Shown here piece after piece: positions 47,849 to 58,133 of a stretch of 64,000 nucleotides of DNA (its first letter is position 1; every line of letters starts with the position of its first letter). Location of the stretch: NCBI RefSeq assembly GCF_024793895.1, contig NZ_JANUSB010000015.1:434001-498000 (forward strand), in the 5' to 3' direction. The position numbers and the translations under genes were made by a program. The notes beneath the pieces are model-generated. The model saw only the letters and a program-made list of their open reading frames with translations, ran no database searches and was not told the DNA's origin. Source of the DNA: Serratia sp. AKBS12 (lineage in GTDB: Bacteria > Pseudomonadota > Gammaproteobacteria > Enterobacterales > Enterobacteriaceae).

Positions 47849-48688
47849 TTATTGCTGCGCCTTCAGCCAGGCGATTTCTTCCGCCCAGATATCCGGGTTG
47901 ACGGTTTCGAGGATCAGCGGAATATTGTCGAAACGCGCATCGCGCATGATGTAGCTGAACACCGTTTTACCGATATTACCTTCCCCCAGGCTGTGATGGC
48001 GGTCGACCCGACTGTCGAACTGGCTCTTGGCGTCGTTCAGGTGCATGCCGCGCAGATAGTTAAAGCCGACGATGTCGCCCAGGGCCTTGAACGTCTGCTC
48101 GCAGTTTTCTTCGGTACGCAGATCGTAACCTGCGGCGAAGGCATGGCAGGTATCAATGCACACGCCGACCCGGCTCTTGTCTTCTACTCCGTCAATGATC
48201 GCCGCCAGATGCTCAAATCTAAAGCCCAGATTGCTGCCCTGGCCGGCGGTGTTTTCAATCACCGCGGTGACGCCCCGGGTTTTATCCAGCGCGATATTGA
48301 TCGATTCAGCGATCAGTGCCAGACAGCGCTCTTCGTCGATCTGCTTCAGATGGCTGCCAGGGTGGAAGTTCAGCAACGTCAGCCCCAGCTGTTCGCAACG
48401 TTGCATTTCATCGATAAACGCTTCGCGCGATTTTTCCAGCGCTTCTGCGACAGGGTGGCCGAGGTTAATCAGGTAACTGTCGTGCGGCAAGATCTGCCCC
48501 GGGCCGAACCCGTATTGCGCGCAGGCGCTCTTGAATTTATCTATCACGTCGGCAGGCAGCGGTGCCGCTTTCCATTGACGCTGATTTTTGGTGAACAGGG
48601 CGAATGCGGTCGCCTCCAGTTCGTGTGCGCGGATAACTGCTTGATCCACGCCGCCTGACGCGCTGACATGTGCACCGACAAACTTCAT
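47849..48688 (-). CDS. nfo: Endonuclease IV
   Basis: 279 residues from ATG 48688; AGGAG is seven bases upstream, and the ATG two codons earlier is too close to it. AP-endonuclease family 2 motifs: [44 protein letters not shown] and [12 protein letters not shown] provide the three-zinc site. Repairs abasic sites and 3'-blocked ends; SoxS-regulated in E. coli. Same fruA-nfo-yeiH order as E. coli. Confidence 0.97.
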   Translation of the reverse strand: MKFVGAHVSASGGVDQAVIRAHELEATAFALFTKNQRQWKAAPLPADVIDKFKSACAQYGFGPGQILPHDSYLINLGHPVAEALEKSREAFIDEMQRCEQLGLTLLNFHPGSHLKQIDEERCLALIAESINIALDKTRGVTAVIENTAGQGSNLGFRFEHLAAIIDGVEDKSRVGVCIDTCHAFAAGYDLRTEENCEQTFKALGDIVGFNYLRGMHLNDAKSQFDSRVDRHHSLGEGNIGKTVFSYIMRDARFDNIPLILETVNPDIWAEEIAWLKAQQ

Positions 48689-48789
48689 TTTCATTCTCCT
48701 GTATTATCGGCGTCATTATGGCATTGATAGCGGCAGATTTGGAAGGCGGGGAGGGATTACGGACCCGCTTTCGGGCCCGTAGGCAGGGA

Positions 48790-49866
48790 TTACAGCAGAT
48801 GTTGTACCAGTTGGTTGATGGCAGCACCGCCGACAATCAGCCAGACAAACAGCAGCGTGGCCAGCAGAATCGGTTTGACCCCGGCCTGTCGCACCGCGCT
48901 GATATGGGTGGTCAGGCCCAGTGCGGCCATCGCCATTGCCAGCATCCAGGTATCGGCGGTTATCAGGTGTTGCACTAACGGTGCCGGGAGCAGATTGAAT
49001 GAGTTGAAGCCGGCAACCGCAATGAACAACACCGCAAACCACGGGATGGTGATGGCGGACTTTTCACTTTTATCCGCCTGACCGCCGCGGCTGATGTAGC
49101 CGGAAAGCAGCAGCAGGAACGGTGCCAGCATCATCACGCGAATCATTTTTGCTATTACTGCCGCATTTTCCGCTTCCGGGCCAATGGCATGACCGGCGGC
49201 CACTACCTGCGCCACTTCATGAATGGTAGAGCCGGTGTAGATACCAAAGGTTTCCTGGCTAAACGGCAGCCACTGGAACTGCTGGTTGAGATGATACAGC
49301 CACGGGTAGGCGAAAATCGCCAGGGTACCGAACACCACCACGGTGGAGACCGCGACCGCCACCTTACTTGAATCGGCCTTTAACACCGGCTCGGTCGCCA
49401 TCACCGCCGCGGCACCGCAGATACTGCTGCCAGCACCGATCAGCATCGCGGTCTGACCATCGATACCAAACACTTTTTTCCCCAGCCAGCAGGCGAGCAA
49501 AAAAGTGCTGGTGAGGGTCAGGGCATCAATAATGATACCGGTGGTGCCGACGTCGGCAATTTGCTGAAAGGTCAGGCGAAAACCATAAAGGATGATCCCC
49601 AGGCGCAGCAGTCGCTGTTTGGCCAACTGCACACCGGTGTGACAGCGTGGTTGCAGCCACGGATAAAGCGTATTGCCGACCACAATGCCCAACAGGATCG
49701 CCAGCGTCAGCGCACCGAGTCCCAGCCCGGCAATCCACGGCACTTCGCCGGCCCAGATGGCGATGGCGGTCAGCGCGGCGGTCAGTGCCAGGCCGGGTAC
49801 CAGGCGCGGCAGGCCAAACAGCGGGAAACGCCGTTCGGGGAACAGTGGGGTGGTGTGGGTTGCCAT
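48790..49866 (-). CDS. yeiH: YeiH (UPF0324) membrane protein, putative sulfate/sulfite-related exporter
   Basis: 358 residues from ATG 49866 ([20 protein letters not shown]), AAGGA upstream. About ten membrane helices; [61 protein letters not shown] and [14 protein letters not shown] are the conserved blocks of UPF0324. E. coli yeiH is activated by YeiE; transport substrate is not settled. Divergent from yeiE. Confidence 0.93.
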   Translation of the reverse strand: MATHTTPLFPERRFPLFGLPRLVPGLALTAALTAIAIWAGEVPWIAGLGLGALTLAILLGIVVGNTLYPWLQPRCHTGVQLAKQRLLRLGIILYGFRLTFQQIADVGTTGIIIDALTLTSTFLLACWLGKKVFGIDGQTAMLIGAGSSICGAAAVMATEPVLKADSSKVAVAVSTVVVFGTLAIFAYPWLYHLNQQFQWLPFSQETFGIYTGSTIHEVAQVVAAGHAIGPEAENAAVIAKMIRVMMLAPFLLLLSGYISRGGQADKSEKSAITIPWFAVLFIAVAGFNSFNLLPAPLVQHLITADTWMLAMAMAALGLTTHISAVRQAGVKPILLATLLFVWLIVGGAAINQLVQHLL

Positions 49867-50107
49867 AAATGAGTCCTTGTGCTGTTTCTCTGCCGACAAG
49901 GATATAGCGCTGTACTATAAAAGATAAATTGATTATATATTTATAACCAATCTAAATAAGTGGTATAACCGCCGTGATGGGCCCACAGCCGTTTTGGCCA
50001 AACGTGATAATCTTAATCACAGGTTCCAGGACAAACAGGCTGGCTTATCAGCGGACAGGCGTTCACGCGGCGCAAGATAGCCCGCTCACCCCATTATCGA
50101 GACGGCC

Positions 50108-50986
50108 ATGCATATTACCTTACGTCAGTTGGAAGTGTTTACCGAAGTGCTGAAAAGCGGCTCGACTACTCAGGCCTCGGTGGTGTTGGCGTTATCGCAA
50201 TCGGCAGTCAGCGCGGCGCTGGCGGATCTGGAAGGGCAACTTGGCGTACAGTTATTTGATCGCGTTGGCAAGCGGCTGGTGATCAATGAACATGGCCGTT
50301 TACTGTATCCCAAAGCGCTGGCGCTGCTGGAACAGGCCGGTGAGATTGAACAGCTGTTTCGTCATGACGGCGGCGCGTTGCGCATTGCTGCCAGCAGTAC
50401 CATCGGCAACTATCTGCTGCCGGCGATGATGGCGCACTACCGGCAGGATTACCCCAATGTGCCGTTGGAGTTGAACGTTGGCAATAGCCAGGATGTGATT
50501 GGGGCGGTGGCGGATTTTCGCGTCGATCTGGGGTTGATCGAAGGGCCGTGTCATATGCCGGAGCTGGTTACCCAGCCGTGGCAGGAAGATGAGCTGGTGG
50601 TGTTTGCCGCGCCGGACAGTCCGTTGGCGCAACGATCGCTAAGCCTGGAGGCGCTGGCCAACGCCCCCTGGATCCTGCGTGAGCGCGGTTCCGGCACGCG
50701 AGAAGTGCTGGATCATCTGTTGCTGGCCCATCTGCCGCATTTTCAGTTGGTGATGGAGCTTGGCAATTCGGAAGCGATCAAACACGCGGTGCGTCACGGC
50801 ATTGGCATCAGCTGTCTGTCACGGCGGGTGATTGGCGAGCAGTTGGCGGCCGGCACGCTGGTGGAGTTGCAGGTGCCGCTGCCGCCGCTGATGCGCACGC
50901 TGTATTTGATCCATCACCGACAAAAACATATTTCCAACGCGCTTGCGCGTTTTCTCAGCTATTGCACCCTGCCTGCACAAGCATAA
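50108..50986 (+). CDS. yeiE: LysR-type regulator YeiE
   Basis: 292 residues. [42 protein letters not shown] is the winged helix-turn-helix, and [14 protein letters not shown] opens the sulfite/sulfate-like ligand domain with TREVLDHLL and GHGI-type motif [10 protein letters not shown]. In related species YeiE controls sulfite tolerance, iron and motility genes and yeiH. Divergent from yeiH across a 240-bp control region. Confidence 0.94.
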   Translation: MHITLRQLEVFTEVLKSGSTTQASVVLALSQSAVSAALADLEGQLGVQLFDRVGKRLVINEHGRLLYPKALALLEQAGEIEQLFRHDGGALRIAASSTIGNYLLPAMMAHYRQDYPNVPLELNVGNSQDVIGAVADFRVDLGLIEGPCHMPELVTQPWQEDELVVFAAPDSPLAQRSLSLEALANAPWILRERGSGTREVLDHLLLAHLPHFQLVMELGNSEAIKHAVRHGIGISCLSRRVIGEQLAAGTLVELQVPLPPLMRTLYLIHHRQKHISNALARFLSYCTLPAQA

Positions 50987-51153
50987 AAACCCGTGCTGCT
51001 TCACATTAATGATACGAAGTCGGGCAAATCAGGTTGCTGCTAATAATTGCCTCTGAATTATGAAGCTATCTTATATCATTGCAATGTTGCTAGTGCGTCG
51101 GCGGGTATTTGTTACAATCCGCCCTCATTTTTTGAAGAGCAAATAGGGTAAGA

Positions 51154-52632
51154 ATGGCTCAGCAGGATATAAAAACATCGGGGCAACCAGCACCCGGGCT
51201 ACGCCGCGAGCTAAAAGCGCGGCATTTAACCATGATTGCCATTGGTGGTTCCATCGGTACCGGCCTGTTTGTCGCCTCGGGCGCAACGGTTTCTCAAGCC
51301 GGGCCGGGTGGGGCGCTGTTGTCTTATGCGCTGATTGGTCTGATGGTGTACTTCTTGATGACCAGTCTGGGCGAACTGGCGGCATTTATGCCGGTTTCCG
51401 GCTCATTTTCCACCTACGGCGCCAAATACGTCGAAGAAGGCTTTGGCTTCGCGCTGGGCTGGAACTATTGGTACAACTGGGCGGTTACCATCGCCGTTGA
51501 CCTGGTCGCCTCGCAGTTGGTGATGAGCTACTGGTTCCCGGATACGCCCGGCTGGATCTGGAGCGCCTTGTTCCTTGGTCTGATGTTCCTGCTGAATTAC
51601 ATTTCGGTGAAAGGCTTCGGCGAAGCCGAATACTGGTTCTCGCTGATCAAGGTAACTACGGTCATCATCTTCATCGCCATTGGCGTATTGATGATTGTCG
51701 GCATCCTGCAGGGCGGTGAACATGCCGGCTGGCAAAACTGGACCATAGGCGATGCGCCGTTTGCCGGTGGATTTTCGGCGATGATAGGCGTGGCGATGAT
51801 CGTCGGTTTCTCGTTCCAGGGGACTGAACTGATCGGCATCGCCGCCGGTGAATCCGAGAACCCGGGCAAAAATATCCCGCGTGCGGTGCGTCAGGTGTTC
51901 TGGCGTATTCTGCTGTTCTATATCTTCGCCATCCTGATCATCAGCCTGATCATTCCTTATACCGATCCGAGCCTGCTGCGTAACGACGTGAAAGACATCA
52001 GCGTCAGCCCGTTCACGCTGGTATTCCAGCATGCCGGCCTGCTGTCTGCGGCGGCGGTCATGAACGCGGTTATTCTGACGGCGGTGCTGTCGGCCGGCAA
52101 CTCCGGCATGTATGCCTCGACCCGTATGCTGTTCACGCTGGCGTCGGAAGGCAAGGCGCCGCGCATCTTCGCCAAGTTGTCAAAGGGCGGCGTACCGCGT
52201 AATGCGCTGTATGCCACTACCGTGGTGGCGGGCCTGTGCTTCCTGAGCTCGATGTTCGGCAACCAGTCGGTGTATCTGTGGCTGCTTAACACCTCGGGCA
52301 TGACCGGTTTCATTGCCTGGTTGGGGATTGCCATCAGCCACTATCGGTTCCGCCGTGGCTATATGCTGCAAGGGCGTGACCTGAGCGATTTACCGTACCG
52401 TTCCGGGTTCTTCCCGCTGGGGCCGATCTTCGCTTTCGTGCTGTGCCTGATCATTACCCTGGGCCAGAACTACCAGGCGTTCCTGCAAGATAAAATCGAC
52501 TGGTATGGCGTGACCGCCACCTACATCGGTATTCCGCTGTTCCTGATTATCTGGTTCGGTTACAAGCTGACGCGCGGTACCCGCGTGGTGAAATACAGCG
52601 AAATGGAATTCCCGAAGATGGACGTGAAATAA
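51154..52632 (+). CDS. lysP: Lysine-specific permease LysP
   Basis: 492 residues, twelve-helix amino-acid permease. LRRELKARHLTMIAIGGSIGTGLFVASG, GFALGWNYWYNWAVTIAVDL, FSFQGTELIGIAAGESENPGKNIPRAVRQVFWRILLFYI split over positions 220-260, and STRMLFTLASEGKAPRIF are conserved in LysP. Imports lysine with protons and, in E. coli, holds CadC inactive. Regulated by ArgP there. SD AGGGTAAGA before ATG. Confidence 0.95.
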   Translation: MAQQDIKTSGQPAPGLRRELKARHLTMIAIGGSIGTGLFVASGATVSQAGPGGALLSYALIGLMVYFLMTSLGELAAFMPVSGSFSTYGAKYVEEGFGFALGWNYWYNWAVTIAVDLVASQLVMSYWFPDTPGWIWSALFLGLMFLLNYISVKGFGEAEYWFSLIKVTTVIIFIAIGVLMIVGILQGGEHAGWQNWTIGDAPFAGGFSAMIGVAMIVGFSFQGTELIGIAAGESENPGKNIPRAVRQVFWRILLFYIFAILIISLIIPYTDPSLLRNDVKDISVSPFTLVFQHAGLLSAAAVMNAVILTAVLSAGNSGMYASTRMLFTLASEGKAPRIFAKLSKGGVPRNALYATTVVAGLCFLSSMFGNQSVYLWLLNTSGMTGFIAWLGIAISHYRFRRGYMLQGRDLSDLPYRSGFFPLGPIFAFVLCLIITLGQNYQAFLQDKIDWYGVTATYIGIPLFLIIWFGYKLTRGTRVVKYSEMEFPKMDVK

Positions 52633-52648
52633 CCTCCCGTTCCGACCA

Positions 52649-52676
52649 AACGCGGCGCCATGGTGCCGCGTTATTT
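52649..52676 (+). terminator. lysP terminator
   Basis: AACGCGGC, GCCATGGT loop, GCCGCGTT then ATTT; overlaps the stop of the convergent GGDEF gene. Confidence 0.75.
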
Positions 52677-53618
52677 CCCTTCCCGTTTTGCCTCCGCCAG
52701 CGCCTGCTGGGCCGCCGTTAACAGACTTTCCACCGTTTGATCATGCCATGGCCGTAACAGCAGGATACCGGTCGTCAGACTCAGGCTGACGCTGCCGAAC
52801 GCGCCGAAGCCAAAAGGCGCAGCCAATGGCGGCGTAATGCGCGCCAGCAGCTCTTTTTCCGCGCCGTAAGGCAGGTCATGCAGCAGAATCAGAAACTGTC
52901 CGCCAAGATAGTGACAAAGATGATCGCTCGGGCGGATCAGCGTTTTCAGGCGTTCGCCGACAGTGCGCAGCACGTCATCACCGATCTGCACGCCGTGACT
53001 CTGATACAGCGCCGACAAAGGGCCGAATTCGAGAATGAACATATGCGATAGGGAATGCGCGATTGGCGAAGACTGGCACATCTCGGCCAGTATGGTTTCG
53101 ATACCGGTGCGGTTGAGCAGGCCGGTCAGCGGATCCCGATGAGCCACCCGTTGCTGCTCCGCTGCCAGCTGCACGCTCTGCGCCAACTGGCGGTGATGAC
53201 GTCGGATAAGCCCATGTGCCAACCATAACCACAATGGCAGAATATCTGCCAGCAGATAGAGGTGCTGTACGCCGGAAAACGGCATCGTCAGCAGATAGGG
53301 CGTGGTCAGCAGCGTAATTTCCAGCATGGCGAATCGTGGCGCGGCGGCGTGGTGCTGCATCAGCCAGAATGCCAGCCCGCACACCAGTAAACCGGCGCCC
53401 GACATCAATACATAGCGGCCGGAAAGTACCGCCAGCACAGCCAGCGTCGCCAGCAGCACCGCGCCGGCGACATATAGCCACCACGCGTTGACGGACACGG
53501 GTAATGCCTGGCGCATCTGGCTCTGGAACCGGCAGTCATCGGCGTGTAGCGGGCTGTGTAGTAACCAGCGCAGCAGTAACGGGCGTTTTGCCGCGTTGGC
53601 GGAGGGTAACGTTCTCAT
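52671..53618 (-). CDS. Membrane protein with degenerate GGDEF domain
   Basis: 315 residues. Four to five membrane helices lie between residues 45 and 140 (VNAWWLYVAGAVLLATLAVLA on); a GGDEF-like domain starts at AHRDPLTGLLNRTGIETIL. The active-site loop reads HYLGGQFLILL where diguanylate cyclases have YGGDEF, so the catalytic acidic residues are missing and the I-site is not evident. It is probably inactive as a cyclase and might bind nucleotide or act as a sensor partner. Absent from this place in E. coli, where cirA follows lysP. Confidence 0.85.
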   Translation of the reverse strand: MRTLPSANAAKRPLLLRWLLHSPLHADDCRFQSQMRQALPVSVNAWWLYVAGAVLLATLAVLAVLSGRYVLMSGAGLLVCGLAFWLMQHHAAAPRFAMLEITLLTTPYLLTMPFSGVQHLYLLADILPLWLWLAHGLIRRHHRQLAQSVQLAAEQQRVAHRDPLTGLLNRTGIETILAEMCQSSPIAHSLSHMFILEFGPLSALYQSHGVQIGDDVLRTVGERLKTLIRPSDHLCHYLGGQFLILLHDLPYGAEKELLARITPPLAAPFGFGAFGSVSLSLTTGILLLRPWHDQTVESLLTAAQQALAEAKREGK

Positions 53619-53974
53619 AAAGCCTCTTTATATCCCTATTAATATGGCCGCAACGGCGCGCTCAATTGCGGCCATAGCTGGGATTCTATGTGCTTTTTTG
53701 GCTATTTGTGCATAACGCTGGGGGAGACGACGGGCTTTTCAGAATGTTTAACCTGGTGAAACATATGCTTTCATTGGGAAGCTAACTGTCATTCTATTTA
53801 TAAAACAAATAATTACGCTGAAATTTTTGCTGTCATGGCTATCGCTGTGATTGATAAGTATTATCGTTTGCTTTATTGTTAGCGCCTATTATTGCGCAGA
53901 TGCTGCGCACTTTTCCGCTGCAATCACCGGGTTGATCAGTGGCAATCATTTCGTCGTAACAGGTAGCCAAAATA
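53619..53974. other. Control region before the iron ABC genes
   Basis: 356 bp with no gene. Holds a Fur-like box and AT-rich tracts; the translational start of the permease is preceded by a weak AACAGG. Confidence 0.5.
53850..53867. promoter_or_regulatory. Candidate Fur box upstream of the iron ABC permease
   Basis: ATTGATAAGTATTATC matches 13 of 16 positions of AATGATAATCATTATC, the core of the Fur consensus, about 108 bp before the permease start. Predicts iron repression of the operon. Confidence 0.7.
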
Positions 53975-55057
53975 ATGAGCGTAACCACCGATCCTTTGCC
54001 AGAGGCAAAGGGGCAATCCAGCGTCCAGGTGATGGGGCACTATCAGCATATTCTGCGTCATCGCCTGATGATCATGGGGATTCTGGCGCTGGCGATCGCC
54101 GGCTCACTGCTGCTGGACTTTACCATGGGGCCGTCCGGCCTTTCGCTGTCTTCCCTTTGGCAAACGCTGATCGATCCTGCGTCGGCCGATGCCGGCACCC
54201 GGGTCATCGTCTGGGACATTCGTCTGCCGTACGCGTTGATGGCGGTGGTGGTTGGCATGGCGTTGGGACTGGCCGGTGCAGAAATGCAGACCATCCTCAA
54301 CAATCCGCTGGCCAGCCCGTTTACGCTGGGGGTTTCTTCGGCGGCGGCGTTCGGCGCCGCGCTGGCTATCGTGTTGGGTATTGGCCTGCCGGGGGTTCCT
54401 GCCCAGTGGTTTATTTCCGCCAACGCCTTCGTTTTTGCGTTATTGGCCGCGCTGATGCTGGACGGCATCACTCGCTGGACGCGGGTTGCCACCTCCGGCG
54501 TGGTGCTGTTTGGCATCGCGCTGGTGTTCACTTTCAATGCGCTGGTATCGATGATGCAGTTTATCGCCAGTGAAGATACCCTGCAGGGGCTGGTGTTCTG
54601 GACCATGGGCAGCCTGTCGCGGGCCTCATGGGACAAGCTTGGCATACTGTTTGCGGCGTTTGCCGTGCTGTTGCCGCTGTCGATGATGAGTTCCTGGAAA
54701 CTGACCGCGCTGCGTCTGGGTGAAGATCGTGCCGTCAGCTTTGGCATCGACGTACGTCGCTTGCGACTGGCGACTCTGCTGCGCATCAGCATTCTTTCGG
54801 CACTGGCGGTGGCATTCGTTGGGCCGATCGGCTTTATCGGGCTGGTTGCACCGCATATCGCGCGTATGATGTTTGGTGAAGATCACCGTTTCTATCTGCC
54901 GGCCAGTGCGCTGATCGGCGCGCTGGTGCTGTCGATGGCGTCGGTGGCGTCGAAAAACCTGGTACCGGGCATCATTATTCCGGTTGGTATTGTCACCTCG
55001 CTGGTTGGCGTGCCGTTCTTCCTGAGTATTATTCTGCGCCACCGGGGGAACGTCTGA
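53975..55057 (+). CDS. FecCD/BtuC-type iron-siderophore ABC transporter permease
   Basis: 360 residues, about ten helices. VWDIRLPYALMAVVVGMALGLAGAEMQTILNNPLASPFTLGVSSAAAFG is the FecCD family block, VGPIGFIGLVAPHIARMMFGEDHR the coupling region. Such permeases import ferric siderophores, haem or B12; the receptor nearby points to catecholate siderophores. One base overlaps with the ATPase start. No periplasmic binding protein is found on either side, so it must use one encoded elsewhere. Confidence 0.9.
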   Translation: MSVTTDPLPEAKGQSSVQVMGHYQHILRHRLMIMGILALAIAGSLLLDFTMGPSGLSLSSLWQTLIDPASADAGTRVIVWDIRLPYALMAVVVGMALGLAGAEMQTILNNPLASPFTLGVSSAAAFGAALAIVLGIGLPGVPAQWFISANAFVFALLAALMLDGITRWTRVATSGVVLFGIALVFTFNALVSMMQFIASEDTLQGLVFWTMGSLSRASWDKLGILFAAFAVLLPLSMMSSWKLTALRLGEDRAVSFGIDVRRLRLATLLRISILSALAVAFVGPIGFIGLVAPHIARMMFGEDHRFYLPASALIGALVLSMASVASKNLVPGIIIPVGIVTSLVGVPFFLSIILRHRGNV

Positions 55058-55845
55058 TGAACCAGGGCCTACGTATCGCCGGCTTTTCTGCCGGTTACCC
55101 AAAACGACCGGTGATCGTCGATCTGTCGGTGCCGATGCTGCCGCGCGGCAAGATTACCGTACTGCTGGGGCCGAACGGCAGCGGCAAGTCGACGCTGCTG
55201 CGCTCGCTGGCTGGCCTTAACCCGGCGCAGGGCCAGCTGTGGCTGGATAACAATGATCTGATGCAGATGCCGTTCGCCCGTCGTGCCGAGCAGGTGGTTT
55301 ACCTGCCGCAGTCGCTGCCGGCCGGCGTACATTTGCACGTGCTGGAATCGATTATCGTGGCGCAGCGTGCCTCCGGTGGCCGGAGCAATGCCGGCAGCGA
55401 AGCGGAGGTGATGACGCTGCTGGAACAGCTCGGTATCGCCCATCTGGCGCTGAGCTATCTGGATCAGCTGTCCGGCGGCCAGAAACAATTGGTCGGCCTG
55501 GCGCAGTCGCTGATCCGTCAACCGTCGTTGCTGTTGCTGGACGAACCGCTCAGCGCGCTCGATCTGAACTATCAGTTTCACGTGATGGATTTGGTGCGCC
55601 GTGAAACCCGCAAACGCAATATCGTGACGGTGGTGGTGGTGCATGATATCAACATTGCATTACGCCACGGTGACCACGTCCTGATGCTGCAAAACGGCGA
55701 TATGATCGCCGACGGGCTGCCGGAGCAGGTGATCACGCCGCAAAGCCTGGCGCAGGTCTATGGCGTTCGCGGTCGCATCGAGCGCTGCTCCCAGGGTACC
55801 CCGCAGGTATTGATTGATGGACTGGTGACCGAGCCGGTGGTGTAA
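55057..55845 (+). CDS. Iron-siderophore ABC transporter ATP-binding protein
   Basis: 262 residues; Walker A LLGPNGSGKSTLLRSL, Q-loop VVYLPQSL, signature LSGGQKQLV, Walker B LLLLDEPLSALD and the switch His in VVVHDINIALRHG. FepC/FecE type. Overlaps the permease gene and ends before a bidirectional terminator shared with the convergent receptor gene. Confidence 0.92.
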   Translation: MNQGLRIAGFSAGYPKRPVIVDLSVPMLPRGKITVLLGPNGSGKSTLLRSLAGLNPAQGQLWLDNNDLMQMPFARRAEQVVYLPQSLPAGVHLHVLESIIVAQRASGGRSNAGSEAEVMTLLEQLGIAHLALSYLDQLSGGQKQLVGLAQSLIRQPSLLLLDEPLSALDLNYQFHVMDLVRRETRKRNIVTVVVVHDINIALRHGDHVLMLQNGDMIADGLPEQVITPQSLAQVYGVRGRIERCSQGTPQVLIDGLVTEPVV

Positions 55846-55871
55846 CGGCTGGTAAAGCAAGCGTCGGAATA

Positions 55872-55893
55872 AAAAGGCCCGTCAGGGCCTTTT
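55872..55893. terminator. Bidirectional terminator between iron ABC operon and receptor
   Basis: AAAAGGCCC, GTCA, GGGCCTTTT: symmetrical stem ending in A/T runs, 6-27 bp from both stop codons. Confidence 0.88.
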
Positions 55894-55898
55894 GTCCG

Positions 55899-57890
55899 TT
55901 AGAAGCTGTAGGTCATGCCCACCGTGTAGCGGCGGCCGTCCAGCGTGGTGTTGTAGTCGTCGTAATTGACGTTTTTATCCAGAACGTTGTACACCCCGCC
56001 GGTCACCAGCAGGTTTTTGTTCGCCTTATAGCTCAGCCCCATGTCAACGAAGGTATATGAGGGGGTGCTCTGTGCGATCGAGGTGCGGCTCAGGTATTGC
56101 GAGGTTTTACTGCGGAAGTTGACGCGCGACCACAGGCTGACGTCGTGGGTTGCCTGCCAGTCCAGCGTCGAGTTGATCATGTGCTTGGGCATCTGGTTTA
56201 ACGGCTTGCCTTTGAACTGGCCGCTCTTTTGCTCGGACGAGGTATAGGTGTAGTTGGTGTTCCACTGCCAATCCTTGCCGATCTGCCAGCCGAAGGTGGC
56301 TTCCACGCCGCGCATGTTGGCTTTATCAACGTTGACGCGGTCGCTGATAAAGTCGTAGTGGGTGGCGCCAATCATGCAATCAGGCGTATCTTCGCAGCGC
56401 CTTACTTCGGTAATTTTATCTTTAAAGTCGGTATTGAATACCGTAACGCCGCCATTGATACCCTTGAGGCTATCCCACATCAGGCCGATTTCTTCGCTCA
56501 GGCTTTTTTCCGGCTGCAAATCCGGGTTGCCGACGATAATGCCGGAGCGCACGCCGCCGCCGGTGGCCTGGCCCCAGTTGGGCGAGGACTGGCGCAGATC
56601 GGGTGAGCGGTAACCGGCAGAAACGCCGCCTTTCAGCGTCCACTGTTCGGCCAGGTGCCATACGCCATACATGCGCGGCGTCCAATGGCTGCCGTAGTTT
56701 TGATCCTGATCCATCCGCAGACCGGTAGTCAGGCTGAAGTCGTTGGTCAACGCCCATTCATCTTCGGCAAACAACGCCCAGCTCCAGCGCGTCAGCTGGT
56801 TCACATCCTGCGCCGCTGCCAACTTGTTGCCGCCGTCAGCCAGCTTTTCATAACGATATTGGCCGCCCAGATTGAGCATATGATTGCCCAACTCGAACTG
56901 GTTCTGGGTATTGAAGATGGTGTTGTACATCTTCATGTTACGGCCGGGGTTGTTGGTTTCTTCGCGTTGAACGTAGCTGTTGGTATGGCCAAAATCATAG
57001 TAGCCGTTATGGGTCAACGCATAGTTGGTGCGGGTATACAGGCTTTCGCTCACCTGGCTTGGGGTGCACTTGCCTTTGCTGCAACGTTCAACGGCCACCG
57101 ACTTGCCGGGAGTGCTGTTACGATCCTGCAAGGAACGGCCAATTTCAAAGTCTAATTCGTTTTGATCATCCGGCGTCAGGCTGAACACCGCAGTACCGCT
57201 GCGCATGCGCTGTTCGTTGTAGCCGTTGACGATCTTGTCTTCGGCGCGCTGCGACAGCAGTCCGTTGACGCGCAGACCGAGCAGGCCGTCAATCAGCGGG
57301 CCGGAGGCATAGGCGTTGGTCTGGAACAGATCGCCGGAATCGCGGCGCTCCTGGAAGGTGGCGTCGGCGTGCAGCGAGCCTTTCCAGCCCTGGGTGGTGG
57401 CGGTCTTGCGCGTAATGACGTTGATCACGCCGCCCATGGCATCGGAACCGTACAGCGATGACATTGGGCCGCGTACCACTTCGATACGTTCGATGGCCTC
57501 CAGCGGCGGCAGCCAGCCTTGTTCGATACCGGCATTGTCGCTGTTTGGGCGGGTACCGCGGGTATCGACGCGCTTGCCGTCCACCAGAATCAGCGTGTAT
57601 TTGGATGACATGCCGCGAATGCTGATATCGCTGCTGCTGCCGCCGCCGGTGACTACCACGCCCGGCACGTCTTTCAGCGCATCGGTGACGTCGCGATAGG
57701 CTTTTTCTTCCAGTTGCTGACGGGGGATCACCGAGATCGATGCCGCTGAATCCTGAATTTTCTGTTGGAACCCGGAGGCGGTAACCACCATGGTGTCCTG
57801 TTGATCGTCCTGGCTGGCTGCAAAGGCAGCGTGGCTGGCAAATGACGCAAGGATTAATGCGGCGAGTTTATTATAGTTTGGCGTTTCCAT
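55899..57890 (-). CDS. TonB-dependent catecholate siderophore receptor (CirA/FepA type)
   Basis: 663 residues with signal peptide (LAALILASFASHAAFA). TonB box DTMVVTASG, plug domain with VPGVVVTGGGSSSDISIRGMSSKYTLILVDG and IEVVRGPMSSLYGSDAMGGVINVIT, then a 22-strand barrel ending in TVGMTYSF. Same length as E. coli CirA and in the position next to lysP where cirA lies, so it may be the CirA counterpart; an IrgA/FepA-like identity cannot be excluded. Two Cys pairs (ERCSKGKC and CEDTPDC) sit in outer loops. A Fur box lies upstream. Confidence 0.9.
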   Translation of the reverse strand: METPNYNKLAALILASFASHAAFAASQDDQQDTMVVTASGFQQKIQDSAASISVIPRQQLEEKAYRDVTDALKDVPGVVVTGGGSSSDISIRGMSSKYTLILVDGKRVDTRGTRPNSDNAGIEQGWLPPLEAIERIEVVRGPMSSLYGSDAMGGVINVITRKTATTQGWKGSLHADATFQERRDSGDLFQTNAYASGPLIDGLLGLRVNGLLSQRAEDKIVNGYNEQRMRSGTAVFSLTPDDQNELDFEIGRSLQDRNSTPGKSVAVERCSKGKCTPSQVSESLYTRTNYALTHNGYYDFGHTNSYVQREETNNPGRNMKMYNTIFNTQNQFELGNHMLNLGGQYRYEKLADGGNKLAAAQDVNQLTRWSWALFAEDEWALTNDFSLTTGLRMDQDQNYGSHWTPRMYGVWHLAEQWTLKGGVSAGYRSPDLRQSSPNWGQATGGGVRSGIIVGNPDLQPEKSLSEEIGLMWDSLKGINGGVTVFNTDFKDKITEVRRCEDTPDCMIGATHYDFISDRVNVDKANMRGVEATFGWQIGKDWQWNTNYTYTSSEQKSGQFKGKPLNQMPKHMINSTLDWQATHDVSLWSRVNFRSKTSQYLSRTSIAQSTPSYTFVDMGLSYKANKNLLVTGGVYNVLDKNVNYDDYNTTLDGRRYTVGMTYSF

Positions 57891-58034
57891 GAATGAACGA
57901 TTCCTAGCCAGAGAAACAGGCGGATCTGCCTGTTAACCTACTGAATTAAAAATTAAAACCCTTGCATCTCTGTGGATGAAAAGGCCCGAGTGGTGGTGCG
58001 TAAGGGTATTGTAAGATAATAAAAACGAATGTAA

Positions 58035-58057
58035 ATGCAAATGATAATTCGTATCAT
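58035..58057. promoter_or_regulatory. Candidate Fur box of the receptor gene
   Basis: ATGCAAATGATAATTCGTAT starting at 58035 and followed by CATT matches the 19-bp Fur consensus well (AATGATAAT core with the ATCATT half). About 150 bp before the receptor start. The rest of 57891-58107 shows no gene. Confidence 0.72.
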
Positions 58058-58107
58058 TTATATATTTAATCGGGCGTGGGTCAGGAATAATCCAACGAGG
58101 GTGAAAC

Positions 58108-58126
58108 GGCACGCTGTTAGCGTGCC
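58108..58126 (-). terminator. Possible terminator after the sugar ABC permease
   Basis: Minus strand: GGCACGC, TAACA loop, GCGTGCC, then GTTTC. Seven-bp perfect stem with a poor T tail, 8 bp after the stop. Confidence 0.5.
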
Positions 58127-58133
58127 GGGGGAT

